Assembly (NCBI GenBank): GCA_018242525.1
Contig: JAFEBS010000022.1
Location: 1-38,033, forward strand
DNA length: 38,033 bases
Origin: Planctomycetota bacterium
GTDB taxonomy: Bacteria > Planctomycetota > Planctomycetia > Planctomycetales > Planctomycetaceae
Direction: 5' to 3'
In this document: positions 24,395 to 33,319 of the stretch, piece after piece
Position numbering within the stretch: the stretch's first letter is position 1
Layout of the letters: each line of letters starts with the position of its first letter
The notes under the pieces: model-generated
The model's input: the letters and a program-made list of their open reading frames with translations, nothing else
What the model was told of the DNA's origin: nothing
Database searches by the model: none
Made by a program: the position numbers and the translations under genes

Positions 24395-26302
24395 CTAAAA
24401 ACCACGTTCTGCGTCACGGGATTCCGCCGGCACAGGCCATTCGCAGACGTAACCCGCATGCCAATCGACCGGTACGGCCGGCAGGTCACCCCATTTGCCG
24501 GTTTCTCGAACGATCATCATGAACAAGTAATGTTCATTTCCGGATCGGCCGCCATTATTGGGCTGTTTCCCCAGACGACTCCAGTTCTTGTAGGTGACTT
24601 CCGAGCCGTCGTTCCACGTCCATCGCCCTTCTCGCAACTCATCAGTGGCCCCGAGCCAAACACCGTCGACATCCCCGCTTTGAGCCAGATTCATGAGAAA
24701 CTCGTTCTCGGCCGCCGAACGAACTTCCGCAAGTTGTCCACCCATTTCCCGGCACTTCAACTTCGCATCGTGCCAGCTGACCGACTCGGTAAAAAGCTTG
24801 AATCGCTTCGCCTGAAAGGTGACGGCATCCGCTGGAATTCGAGGCCCCGCAGGGCTGGATTTGGATCCGTTTTGCACCGGCCGGAAGGTCGCGTCGCCAG
24901 GCGAGGGGTCCTTCGATTCAGTCGGCGGCCGCGCAGCATTTGGATCCGGTTCGACGGGAATACCCACGCTCGTTGAACGCCGCGCGCCCGTGTTTTTCCC
25001 TCGATCCGCTCCGTGTGTCGCATTTACGATCGGCTTTCCGGCCGCACCATTGTTTCTGAGTGGCGTGTCCCCATTGTGAACTTTCAGCCAGGCGACCAGA
25101 AACGTCAGACAAATCACAGAGCCAATGCCGACTGCCCAGCGGAATGTCGACGGGGAACCTCTCCGCGTTCGCGCGGAATGCAACCGTACCGACGGCCAAC
25201 TTTGCGATTGGCTGTTGGAAGCAACAGTTTCGAGAAAACTCAGGATCGGGGCCGGCTCATTCTCAAAGTCGAACGAGGGAGTGTTTTCCAGCACAAGTGT
25301 CGGGGATGCCGGAATCGGTTTTGGCGAGACTGGAGCCTCCAGTTCGATGTTCTCCAAGGCGGCAATCACTTCAGCGCAGTTGTTGAAGCGATCTTCCTTC
25401 TTCTGAGCGATCAATTTGAGGCAGACTGCGGCCAGCGCCGGTGGCAGATCCGGAATGAGACTCAGCGGCGACGGGGCTGGCAGGATGCATTTCTTGCCCA
25501 TCAACTCGATCGCACTTCCCTCAAACGGCCAGCGTCCCGTCACCATCTCAAAGAGCATGACACCCAGCGCGTACAGGTCGCTACGATGGTCGATCCCTTC
25601 CGGCTTGGCAGCGGCCTGTTCAGGAGACATGTATGCCGCCGTGCCCAGAATCATCCCCTGGGTCAGCCCGGCATTGCCGACGCCCGAAACGTGGCGAGCC
25701 AGACCGAAGTCCATGATCACCGGGGCTCCGCTCCGATTGAGCATCACATTTTCGGGCTTCAAATCGCGATGGATGACCCCTTGATCGTGTGCCGCCTTCA
25801 GGGCACCTGCGATTTGAAGAATTCGTCGAACCGCTTCTGCAGGTGGCCGAAGCCGCCCGACACGCTTGAGATACGACTTCAGGTCTTCACCTTCGATGTA
25901 TTGCATCGCGATGAACCGGATGCCTTCAATTTCCCCGAAGTCGTACACTTTGCAAATGAGCGGATGATCGATCCTGGCCGCGGCCTTGGCTTCGATTTCC
26001 ATCCGCCGGATCGTCTTGGCCGAACCAGTCACCGAAACACGCGCCACTTTCAACGCGACCGGCCGATCCAGTTGGCCATCCACCGCGAGATAGACCGTTC
26101 CCATCGCCCCCCTGCCAAGCTGCCTCTGAATCCGATAGCGCCCGAACTGAGCTGGCAGCGCCGCGTTCGGACCGGCCGCCACCGGAACCGAATCCGACCC
26201 ACGGGCCGTTTCACTTGACGGAGCCGCCGGATTGGCCGACTTCACCACGCGCGACGTTTCGTCACGGGAAGTATCCGCAGGTTGTTGAGGAGATTCAGTC
26301 AT
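24395..26302 (-). CDS. Membrane Ser/Thr protein kinase with C-type-lectin-like ectodomain
   Basis: The 635-aa kinase starts MTESPQQPADTSRDETSRVV. Kinase domain ~54-315: LGRGAMGTVYLA at 62-73, Lys85, HRDLKPENVM at 178-187, DFG at 198-200 and MSPEQA at 225-230. One transmembrane segment lies near 389-406 (AVGIGSVICLTFLVAWL), then a Pro/Ser-rich stalk. The C-terminal C-type-lectin-like domain covers ~497-622: FKLFTESVSWHDAKLKCREM, GGQLAEVRSAAENEFL, VWLGATD, GRWTWNDGSEVTYKNW, QPN at 580-582, KWGD at 603-606 and AGYVCEW. Cys517 and Cys620 match the conserved outer disulfide. ATG 26302 has AAAGG six bases upstream; the frame extends another 139 codons upstream, but that part reads as non-coding. 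It is first in the minus-strand run of three genes. Confidence 0.93.
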   Translation of the reverse strand: MTESPQQPADTSRDETSRVVKSANPAAPSSETARGSDSVPVAAGPNAALPAQFGRYRIQRQLGRGAMGTVYLAVDGQLDRPVALKVARVSVTGSAKTIRRMEIEAKAAARIDHPLICKVYDFGEIEGIRFIAMQYIEGEDLKSYLKRVGRLRPPAEAVRRILQIAGALKAAHDQGVIHRDLKPENVMLNRSGAPVIMDFGLARHVSGVGNAGLTQGMILGTAAYMSPEQAAAKPEGIDHRSDLYALGVMLFEMVTGRWPFEGSAIELMGKKCILPAPSPLSLIPDLPPALAAVCLKLIAQKKEDRFNNCAEVIAALENIELEAPVSPKPIPASPTLVLENTPSFDFENEPAPILSFLETVASNSQSQSWPSVRLHSARTRRGSPSTFRWAVGIGSVICLTFLVAWLKVHNGDTPLRNNGAAGKPIVNATHGADRGKNTGARRSTSVGIPVEPDPNAARPPTESKDPSPGDATFRPVQNGSKSSPAGPRIPADAVTFQAKRFKLFTESVSWHDAKLKCREMGGQLAEVRSAAENEFLMNLAQSGDVDGVWLGATDELREGRWTWNDGSEVTYKNWSRLGKQPNNGGRSGNEHYLFMMIVRETGKWGDLPAVPVDWHAGYVCEWPVPAESRDAERGF

Positions 26303-26664
26303 GAGTCGCCTTTGACGGAAAAAAGGCCTATTTTCTGTACATGCGGAAGCAGGGCTTTTTCCCGACAACTGAATCACAACAATTTCTGACCAATGAAAGG
26401 TGAACCGCAGCACCATTTGCAGACGTGGGTCGCAAACGCTCCGAATTCGGCGGCGGGACCAAACGCCGTCAGCCACCTGAATAGGGCTTGTTAATCCCGA
26501 AATGCCAGGGGATGCCAAGTTGGAGATCGAGCGCGGCTGTCCGGGTGGCCGATTTCTGGCAGGAACGGAAATCGACTGTACCGCAATTCCAGTCTGGGAA
26601 TCCTGCGTCCGTCGATTACAATCGTCTGCCGGACACGTCGATCCACCTGACGGAGATAAGACCG
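26303..26664. other. Divergent spacer kinase-lectin / small membrane protein
   Basis: 362 bp with no convincing gene. It should contain the promoter of the three-gene kinase run and that of the plus-strand membrane protein. I see no repeat or identifiable box; frames through it lack a start with a ribosome-binding site. Confidence 0.5.
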
Positions 26665-27084
26665 ATGGACATTCGCAGGAATCCTGAACCGGGTCGGCAG
26701 GCCGTATTGTGGCTGGCAACGGTCTCGGTGGTTCTGATGGGTGTCGCGGGCGGCATTCTTATTATTGCAGCGGCGGTGGAAAAGCCGTCGGAACTCATCC
26801 CGCTGTTGTGCGGAGTTTTGATCCTGCTGGGACTGTGGCTGGCCTGGGCGCTGACGCCTCGCAATAACTACAATGGCAGTCGCTGGTTGCAGCTTTGGGT
26901 CGCGTCCCGCAATCGGGCAGACAAGAGCGTGCTGCGGATCGGCCGGAAACGACGATCCTCGCGGGTTGAATTTGGGACGAATCCTCCGCCAACCCTGGAT
27001 TCCGTGCGCGAAGCGGCGGAGCAGAACGTCTCGTGGGTGCCGCGCGGTACACCCCCAAGCCGTCCCCGGCCGACCGCAGAATAA
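26665..27084 (+). CDS. Hypothetical two-helix membrane protein, 139 aa
   Basis: I do not recognise a family. From ATG 26665 (GGAG at 26652-26655, nine bases upstream) it reads MDIRRNPEPGRQAVLWLATV, with two transmembrane helices (VLWLATVSVVLMGVAGGILI and LIPLLCGVLILLGLWLAWAL) separated by a short loop. A basic and Ser/Pro-rich C-terminal tail follows (RNRADKSVLRIGRKRRSSRV, ending PRPTAE), likely cytoplasmic. The frame upstream to 26488 is not credible. It is divergent from the kinase run and convergent with the YhcH-family gene. Confidence 0.75.
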   Translation: MDIRRNPEPGRQAVLWLATVSVVLMGVAGGILIIAAAVEKPSELIPLLCGVLILLGLWLAWALTPRNNYNGSRWLQLWVASRNRADKSVLRIGRKRRSSRVEFGTNPPPTLDSVREAAEQNVSWVPRGTPPSRPRPTAE

Positions 27085-27181
27085 ACTCCAATCCTGGATG
27101 GAGTTCCTGCTGCGTGATGGTTACAGATTCATGCAATTCTCATTGCTGATTTGTGAGAATTCAGGGTACTTTCACCGACTT

Positions 27182-27201
27182 CCGAAGTCTCACGACTTCG
27201 G
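27182..27201. repeat. CCGAAGTC hairpin repeat, copy 2
   Basis: Identical 20-mer to 13183-13202 (8-bp stem, TCAC loop), here 12 bp beyond the stop of the YhcH-family gene, between convergent genes. Confidence 0.85.
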
Positions 27202-27212
27202 CTACGAGAACT

Positions 27213-27689
27213 TCACGATTCCAGGCTGTCCACCGCGACCTTCACAACCACCTTCACGACTTCCGCGGGTTTCGGAGGAACTCCCGTGGCCAGACCGGGG
27301 GCATGGACATCATCCGGATAAAAGATCATGAACGTTCCCGCCGGCGCATCGAATGTTTCGATCGCGGGTTCATAGAAGATGACGTCCTTTTCTTCATTGT
27401 ACGGCGTCCGGACCGGAGGAGCATTGGACAGCGGGACGTGCCCGAACCGCTCATGCCCCCCGGCCACAAACTGAACATCGACGTACTTGCGATGCGATTC
27501 CCAGATCGCATTCTCGAGCATCCTGGTCTGCGAACGGTTGACGATGCTCACCATCCGCTTGCCGTCGAGTTCGTACTGGCCGTTTTCCACGTACGAAAAG
27601 TCGGTGCTGCCGATGTATTCAATCGCCCGGTACAGGGCGCGCGGCAGGTTGGCGTACCTGGCATAGTTTTCGATCTTGTCGACGATCAT
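27213..27689 (-). CDS. YhcH/YjgK/YiaL-family protein (cupin-like)
   Basis: The 158-aa product matches the YhcH/YjgK/YiaL (DUF386) family: MIVDKIENYARYANLPRALY, then FSYVENGQYELDGKRMVSIV, then WESHRKYVDVQFVAGGHERF, then FYEPAIETFDAPAGTFMIFY and PDDVHAPGL. The His and Glu/Asp residues in HRKYVDVQ and DDVHAPGL are the putative metal site. Members occur in sialic acid and other sugar gene clusters; the molecular reaction is not settled, with an anomerase or isomerase role proposed. ATG 27689 has AAGGA seven bases upstream. It follows the beta-propeller gene by 23 bp on the same strand, so it is very likely cotranscribed with it. Confidence 0.92.
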   Translation of the reverse strand: MIVDKIENYARYANLPRALYRAIEYIGSTDFSYVENGQYELDGKRMVSIVNRSQTRMLENAIWESHRKYVDVQFVAGGHERFGHVPLSNAPPVRTPYNEEKDVIFYEPAIETFDAPAGTFMIFYPDDVHAPGLATGVPPKPAEVVKVVVKVAVDSLES

Positions 27690-27712
27690 CAGGAGTCCTT
27701 TCCAGAATCTGA

Positions 27713-29194
27713 TTACCTGGGAATCCGGTTCAATGTGTAGAACGCTTCCTTGTGCAGCAGAGGCAATCCTGCAGCTGACTTCAAGCCACCTGCGGTCAGT
27801 TCGTGGATGTTACCCGCCTTCAATCCCTCCACCACCAGCCGGACGCTTTTTTGATCCGGTCCAACGGTCGCCGAGACGATTTTCGGTGAAGCTTGATCCA
27901 CTTCCGGGCTGCCGTACGAAGCTTGAAAAATGTACGTGTAGCTGGTCATCGTGTAGCTTTTCAGATCCGCAGCGGTCGCCGGATCGACAGGCTCCGTGAA
28001 CGTCAGTTCAAACCCATCCGGCTTCGCCCGCATTTCGTGGAACTCGAACGGAACCTTGCCCGTCCAGACCATCCGTTCCAGGGCTCCCGGCCTGGGGCCG
28101 CGGGATCCCCAGCCCCGGTTGGTGCCACCGACAAACATCGAACCGTCGGCGGTCATCTCCATCGCCAGCGTGCCGGACCCAAACCCTTCGCGGAACCGGA
28201 AGCAGGCTCCCTGGAAGTGGCCATCCACCTTTTCCAGGAAACAGCGCATCACCGTGCTGTCGCTCTGATCTCCCACGAACATCTGATTCTGGAACGGGCC
28301 AAACTTGCCTCCCGTCGTGTCACACGCCACACCGCTGGCGGACTTGCCCATCTTGGTATACGGGAACAGGATCGTCGGCGGTTCGTATTCGGGGATCTTC
28401 GCCGCTTCGGTCATGAACCGACTGCCGCTTTCCGGTTCCTTCGGCCTGGCTCCCATGGCGGCCTGCACCTCAGGCAGGTCATACCATTTGAATCCGCCGG
28501 GATGGCCCATGAACTTGCCCGGGATCAGGTGTTTCAATTCACACGTCCCGTTCCAGGGACCCTGGTTATCGGTATAGAACATGTCTCCCTGGGCATTCAT
28601 GCCGATCCCGCCGGGCGAGCGGATTCCGCTGCAGGTGGGAATACATTTTCCATCAGGGGTAATGCGCAAGCACCAGCCGCGATACTTGGATTCGCTGCTG
28701 AACGAACCGGTCAGGCACAGCACGACCCAGATATTGCCGTCGCGGTCAAACTTCGAGCCGAATGCATATTCGTGGTAGTCGCCGTTGATGTGCCAGTCAT
28801 CGTTGACCGTTTCAAACACGTCGGCCTTGCCATCGCCGTTGGTGTCCTTCAACCGCGAAACTTCTCCGCGCTGAGTGGCATACATCCAGCCGTCACGCTG
28901 GACGATCCCCAGAACTTCATGCAGTCCATGGGCGAAGCGCGTCCACTTCTCGTCCTTCGGGGGATCGGCAAATGGTTTGTCGATCATCCAGATCTCGCCG
29001 CGCCGCGTGGAGACGGCCAGCTTGCCATCCGGCAACAGTTCGATCCCACCTGCTTCCAGCATGATCTCCTTGGGGATGTCGAAGGGGATCAACCGATAGA
29101 AGTCACTTTCGACCGGAGGCTTTTCCTCAGCCATGGCCGACAACGACATCCACACGGCCAGGTTCAGAGCCATTCCGAAGGTCAGAAAACGCAT
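27713..29194 (-). CDS. Exported beta-propeller, sugar/sorbosone dehydrogenase-like protein
   Basis: The 493-aa product has a signal peptide ([20 protein letters not shown], then MAEEK). Propeller-type repeats follow: [57 protein letters not shown] (a Ca-binding-like DTNGDGKAD loop), [20 protein letters not shown] and [21 protein letters not shown] beta-rich C-terminal domain follows ([20 protein letters not shown]). This is the glucose/sorbosone dehydrogenase-like layout common in planctomycete exported proteins; cofactor and substrate are unknown, and no haem motif is present in this protein. ATG 29194 has GAGGA upstream; the longer frame from 29215 lacks that support. It lies 84 bp after the multihaem cytochrome and 23 bp before the YhcH gene. 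Confidence 0.88.
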   Translation of the reverse strand: MRFLTFGMALNLAVWMSLSAMAEEKPPVESDFYRLIPFDIPKEIMLEAGGIELLPDGKLAVSTRRGEIWMIDKPFADPPKDEKWTRFAHGLHEVLGIVQRDGWMYATQRGEVSRLKDTNGDGKADVFETVNDDWHINGDYHEYAFGSKFDRDGNIWVVLCLTGSFSSESKYRGWCLRITPDGKCIPTCSGIRSPGGIGMNAQGDMFYTDNQGPWNGTCELKHLIPGKFMGHPGGFKWYDLPEVQAAMGARPKEPESGSRFMTEAAKIPEYEPPTILFPYTKMGKSASGVACDTTGGKFGPFQNQMFVGDQSDSTVMRCFLEKVDGHFQGACFRFREGFGSGTLAMEMTADGSMFVGGTNRGWGSRGPRPGALERMVWTGKVPFEFHEMRAKPDGFELTFTEPVDPATAADLKSYTMTSYTYIFQASYGSPEVDQASPKIVSATVGPDQKSVRLVVEGLKAGNIHELTAGGLKSAAGLPLLHKEAFYTLNRIPR

Positions 29195-29278
29195 TTCGTA
29201 TCCTCTGCAATGCATCGCGATTGATTCTTGATTCGCACGACGACCATGACCTTTGAGATCACGGCACGAACGGGTTTG

Positions 29279-32047
29279 CTACCAGACATACGTCTGAGTC
29301 AACGTCGCCTTGCCATTCACCAGTTTCACGGGAACCAGCAGTTCCCACTGGTTTCCCGCCTGTCGCAGCACGGGCGATTCGCCTCCAGACAGTTTCATCG
29401 TCCAGAATCCATCCATGCGGTATTCCGTGTCGGAGATCTTTTCGATCTTGCCTGCCACGGCGGCGCGGTAGAACAGCGGATCGGCACTCGAACCGGACAG
29501 ACTGATCGTTCGCTCCAAGCCCGCGAATAGATCACCGGCCTTAACCAGCGGTACCGGCTGATCTTCGACGGTCACACCTGAAAACGCATAGCGGAACGAT
29601 GGTTGTTGCTTGCCATTCAGCTTGTAACCCAGGAACCGAAAACCGGTCTCGCGACCCAGCCCGGTCGGCCACGGGTCGTTCGGCGACGCGAGCCTGGCGA
29701 GCGGTGCCTGGGGCGCCAGCTTGATCACGTGATCTCCCAGTGGGGCTTCAAACCCCACACCGCGTCCCGTCCAGTGGCGGGAGGCATCGATGAAAGCTCC
29801 GTGCCAGATCATCGCCAGACGCATGTCATTGGCGTCCCAGGCCAGATTCACCTTTTCGGGGTATCCGACGCCGATCGCTCGCGAACCGCCGCCTTCGATG
29901 AAATTGCGGTAAATAATCGGTTCATCGACCGGCTTGAGTTCCATCGGTTCCCGCACCAGCCCGACGGGAATGGCGGCCCGGTCGCCGTCTGACAGGTACA
30001 ATCGGACAGCCGCAATCTGCAGGTTGACGTCGGCATTCAGGACATCGCGAATCGTTGCCATGCCGAACGGCCAGGGGGCCGGCATGCGGGTTCCGGGGCG
30101 ATACGGTTGAGGGTCACGCAGATAGCGGTCCACCCATTCGGGACGTAATCGTCGATCCATCGTGGTCAGGCTGACCGCACGAATCCCCGTCGAAGGATGC
30201 GGACCAAAATCGTGGCATTTGATGCACGACAGAGCCTGGCCGCCGACCAGATGTCGACCCGCTGCTTTGATCCGGTATTCCGGCTCGGGGAATTCGACGA
30301 CAGGCAACGGATCCGGCTTCAGATCCAGTCCGACAAACGGCTCCACCAGCAGACCAACGTTGTTCCCGCCGAATTTCGGCATCTTGACGACCATGTAGTT
30401 CTTGCGATCGTCGGCTCCGTTGAACAGGACCTGCTTCAACCAGTCGGGACGCAGTTTGTCGCCAACCCCGGTGATCAGCGGCGGCAGGCGGCCTTCGTCT
30501 CCCATCTCCTTTTGCAGAGTCTCGAAGTACGGGTTCCGGGCTTCTTCAACCCCACCCAGCGCTCCGCGCTTGTGACAGGCGTAGCAATTCAGCGACGCCA
30601 ACGTGCGATGCAACTTCTCCGCGGGAGCTTCTTCCGCATTCCCCTTGAGCGCCGCGGTCAGCGACGCCCGTTGCTTGGGACTAAGCCCAAATCGCGGTGA
30701 CTTGCCAGCGACATTCTCGGCCAGGCAACCGATCGCGCCATTCAACTCGGCCAGTGTCTTGGCCTTCAGTTCAGATGCGATCGGCTTGCCATCCTGCTTC
30801 AACTGATGACACGACGCACAACCGAGCGCGCCGAACAGGCCACGTCCTTTGGCGACCAGCGAGGGATCAATCGAAAAGCCCGGTCGCCTAGCGGTCGGTT
30901 CCGGATCTTTCGCTTCCAGCGAAACGAAACTGGTGATCGGCTGCCGACTGATTCCATTCCCCGAGATCTCCAGACTGAGTGTCCATTCGCCACCCCCCTG
31001 GAAATAGTCGACGACGATCGGATGAAATCCGACATCCAGGATTTTCGCAGCAGACTTTTCAGAATGCGGGTGGACCCCACCATTGTCGATCACGACGTCA
31101 CCCGCAATCGTCAGGCGGCTGCCGTCGTCGGATCCAAGATGAAATTGATACTTGCCAGCCTTCGTGATTTTCAGAAACGTCTGGAACTGGATTCCGAAAT
31201 TCCCCTCACGACCGGCGACCGTCAAATCGAATCCGGCACATTCGCCGGTAGACTTGGGTTTCAACGAACTGAAGTCCGGGGTGTCGTTCCAGTTTCCCTC
31301 GAACGCCGCGAACTTGACGTTGGGAACCAGCTCAACATCTTTGACAAAGTGGTGCGCGATGTCGCGGTACTCTTCGTCCTTCAGTCCCAGGGCCGGCATG
31401 CGACCCGACGGTCGGACCTTGAGAGGGTCTTTTAAGAAGGCCATCAAGCTGGCGACAGAGTACTTCTTGCCAAGTTCCGGCAGCGAGACCGACGTGGCCA
31501 GGTTGTCCAGCTTGCCATCCAGCGACGGATGGCAGGCGACACAGCCAGCCTTCTGAAAGGTGGCTTCGCCCCGCTTCCCCGAATTCTTATCGGGGTGAGT
31601 ATCCGAGATCGAACCGGTCGAGGCCATCAGGTGGACCAGGGCTTCGACAGCAGCGGCGCGATCGCCTTCCGGCAGAGTCGCGATCACGTCGGGCATGGTT
31701 GTCCCCGGCTTGGTCACGTGCGGCTTGCCGATGAAATCGCGCAGCCAGTCGACTCGAGCACGACTGCCAATATCATCCAGGATCGGGGCCTGCTTGGTGC
31801 TGATGACGTTCTTCAGATCACCCGATACGGCATGGCAACTGGTGCAGTTCAATTCACCCAGCAACAGTCGACCGCCGGTGACGGGATCGAGCTTTGGCGC
31901 GTCCTCGTCGTCATCTGGATTTGCTGCCGGTGCATAGAACCGTTCGAATCCCGGAACGCGCGGGTGTGTTGGAGTTTCGGCGAACACAGGGGCTGCCGTC
32001 AGGCAAATTGAGGTCAGAGCCCAAACGGCCCACAATCGCAACAACAT
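29279..32047 (-). CDS. Exported penta-haem cytochrome c with PA14 domain
   Basis: The 922-aa product has a signal peptide ([20 protein letters not shown], then VFAET). Five CxxCH haem c motifs are present: CTSCH at 68-72, CVACH at 169-173, CASCH at 410-414, CYACH at 488-492 and CIKCH at 608-612. Between haems 2 and 3 lies a PA14-like domain (~245-375: [41 protein letters not shown]), often carbohydrate binding. A beta-rich C-terminal region follows. This is an extracytoplasmic electron carrier; linkage to oxidation of a sugar by the downstream propeller protein is inferred from gene order. ATG 32047 has GGGAG eight bases upstream. It is first of the run cytochrome, propeller, YhcH. Confidence 0.93.
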   Translation of the reverse strand: MLLRLWAVWALTSICLTAAPVFAETPTHPRVPGFERFYAPAANPDDDEDAPKLDPVTGGRLLLGELNCTSCHAVSGDLKNVISTKQAPILDDIGSRARVDWLRDFIGKPHVTKPGTTMPDVIATLPEGDRAAAVEALVHLMASTGSISDTHPDKNSGKRGEATFQKAGCVACHPSLDGKLDNLATSVSLPELGKKYSVASLMAFLKDPLKVRPSGRMPALGLKDEEYRDIAHHFVKDVELVPNVKFAAFEGNWNDTPDFSSLKPKSTGECAGFDLTVAGREGNFGIQFQTFLKITKAGKYQFHLGSDDGSRLTIAGDVVIDNGGVHPHSEKSAAKILDVGFHPIVVDYFQGGGEWTLSLEISGNGISRQPITSFVSLEAKDPEPTARRPGFSIDPSLVAKGRGLFGALGCASCHQLKQDGKPIASELKAKTLAELNGAIGCLAENVAGKSPRFGLSPKQRASLTAALKGNAEEAPAEKLHRTLASLNCYACHKRGALGGVEEARNPYFETLQKEMGDEGRLPPLITGVGDKLRPDWLKQVLFNGADDRKNYMVVKMPKFGGNNVGLLVEPFVGLDLKPDPLPVVEFPEPEYRIKAAGRHLVGGQALSCIKCHDFGPHPSTGIRAVSLTTMDRRLRPEWVDRYLRDPQPYRPGTRMPAPWPFGMATIRDVLNADVNLQIAAVRLYLSDGDRAAIPVGLVREPMELKPVDEPIIYRNFIEGGGSRAIGVGYPEKVNLAWDANDMRLAMIWHGAFIDASRHWTGRGVGFEAPLGDHVIKLAPQAPLARLASPNDPWPTGLGRETGFRFLGYKLNGKQQPSFRYAFSGVTVEDQPVPLVKAGDLFAGLERTISLSGSSADPLFYRAAVAGKIEKISDTEYRMDGFWTMKLSGGESPVLRQAGNQWELLVPVKLVNGKATLTQTYVW

Positions 32048-32299
32048 CCGCAGGCTCCCGGATCTTGGAATTCAAAGTTTCGCGTCAACGCATCGAAGCC
32101 GGATGATAACAGTGGGTACGGAGCATGTCAGCCGAGTGAGGAAGCGGATCGTACTGGAAGCGAAGTCTGATCCAGACCGCCAAACAGGCAATTTCCCCAG
32201 ATTCTGCGGCGGCAATCATTATCGAAGAAAACTGAATTTCGTGAAATTCTTGCGACACCTGACGAGACTCTCCCGCCAATTCCCAGGGAGGAAAAAATC

Positions 32300-33073
32300 A
32301 TGTACGCAATCCTGTTGACGCTGTCACTGATGAATCCTGGCTCGGAAGAACCAACCTTGAGCGGCCAGCCGGTTTGGTTTCCTCTGGGGGGCGAGGTTTA
32401 CCACGAACGGGATCGCCACGAGGCCGCGCGGTCCGTTCTGAAGTTTCGGGCGGAACCCCACTGGTTTCTGGGATTTCCCAAGCCGGCCAATCAGCAGGAA
32501 TTCGAGGCCTGGCTGAAATCGCTGCCAGGACTTCAACAGGATTTTGAACTCCAAGACGGCCAATTTCAGATCCCAACCGCTCCTGCGCAGCCCCAAAAAC
32601 TCACGGACCTTCCCCTGCAGGATCAGGGAGCGTCGCTCAAGTTCACGGTGGAACCGTCCACCAACCCCGAAATTCTGGAATTTCGACTCGATTTGACCGC
32701 CACCGGGCGGGCGATCCGTCGGGAGATTGAACATCGACACACAAACGTGATTCCGTTCCTGTTCGCGTTTTATGTCGACGGCAAGGCCATCCGGAAGGAA
32801 GCAACATCACACGGCACAGACGGCGGAAGCCGAAACCTGGTGGAACTTGTTCCGGCAAAGTCTCATCAACAATGGTCGTTGCGAGTGGCGCGAAAGTCGA
32901 TGGAAACAATCCTGCCAGCAGACGCAGCCACCGTCACCATCGTCGCCGCGTTCGCCGAACGACAACACGAAGAAGCAACCGAATCACCCCGATTCGATGG
33001 CGAAGTCTGGGACTTGCGGCAGATCTCCCGTCAAATCCTGATCCGCAGCAATCCTGTCACCGTGACACGCTGA
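32300..33073 (+). CDS. Hypothetical protein, 257 aa
   Basis: I do not recognise a family. A short hydrophobic start (MYAILLTLSLMNPGSEEPTL) may be a weak signal sequence. The rest is soluble, mixed alpha/beta, with FRAEPHWFLGFPKPANQQEF, SLKFTVEPSTNPEILEFRLD, NVIPFLFAFYVDGKAIRKEA and a C-terminal VWDLRQISRQILI. GGGAGG nine bases upstream is a strong ribosome-binding site, which supports it as a real gene. It is divergent from the cytochrome operon; hldE begins 246 bp further on, with nothing recognisable between. Confidence 0.8.
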   Translation: MYAILLTLSLMNPGSEEPTLSGQPVWFPLGGEVYHERDRHEAARSVLKFRAEPHWFLGFPKPANQQEFEAWLKSLPGLQQDFELQDGQFQIPTAPAQPQKLTDLPLQDQGASLKFTVEPSTNPEILEFRLDLTATGRAIRREIEHRHTNVIPFLFAFYVDGKAIRKEATSHGTDGGSRNLVELVPAKSHQQWSLRVARKSMETILPADAATVTIVAAFAERQHEEATESPRFDGEVWDLRQISRQILIRSNPVTVTR

Positions 33074-33319
33074 AGGATATTGGCCCTGGCTGGAGGAACG
33101 GACGCCCCTTCCTGGCCCGCAAAACAAAATCGCGAAACAGTACGTGACTGCTTTCGACCGATTTCCGAACCGTGTCTTGTGTGCGCTGGCGACAATGGCA
33201 GAACCCGCATTGACTTAACTTCCTTCGCAGACGATGATTCCGCGCGCCGGGGAAGGATTCCCGGCGGTTCGACTGATCACCGAGCAGACTTGTCAGGAAC
33301 CGCTCCGAGCGGACCAGGG

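Noticed and set aside
26303..26719. 139-codon N-terminal extension of the kinase-lectin gene
   Set aside because: Composition is non-coding, and ATG 26302 has a good ribosome-binding site and matches the paralogue's start.
27893..29224. 443-residue open frame on the plus strand
   Set aside because: Antisense to the beta-propeller gene; low-complexity composition, no ribosome-binding site.
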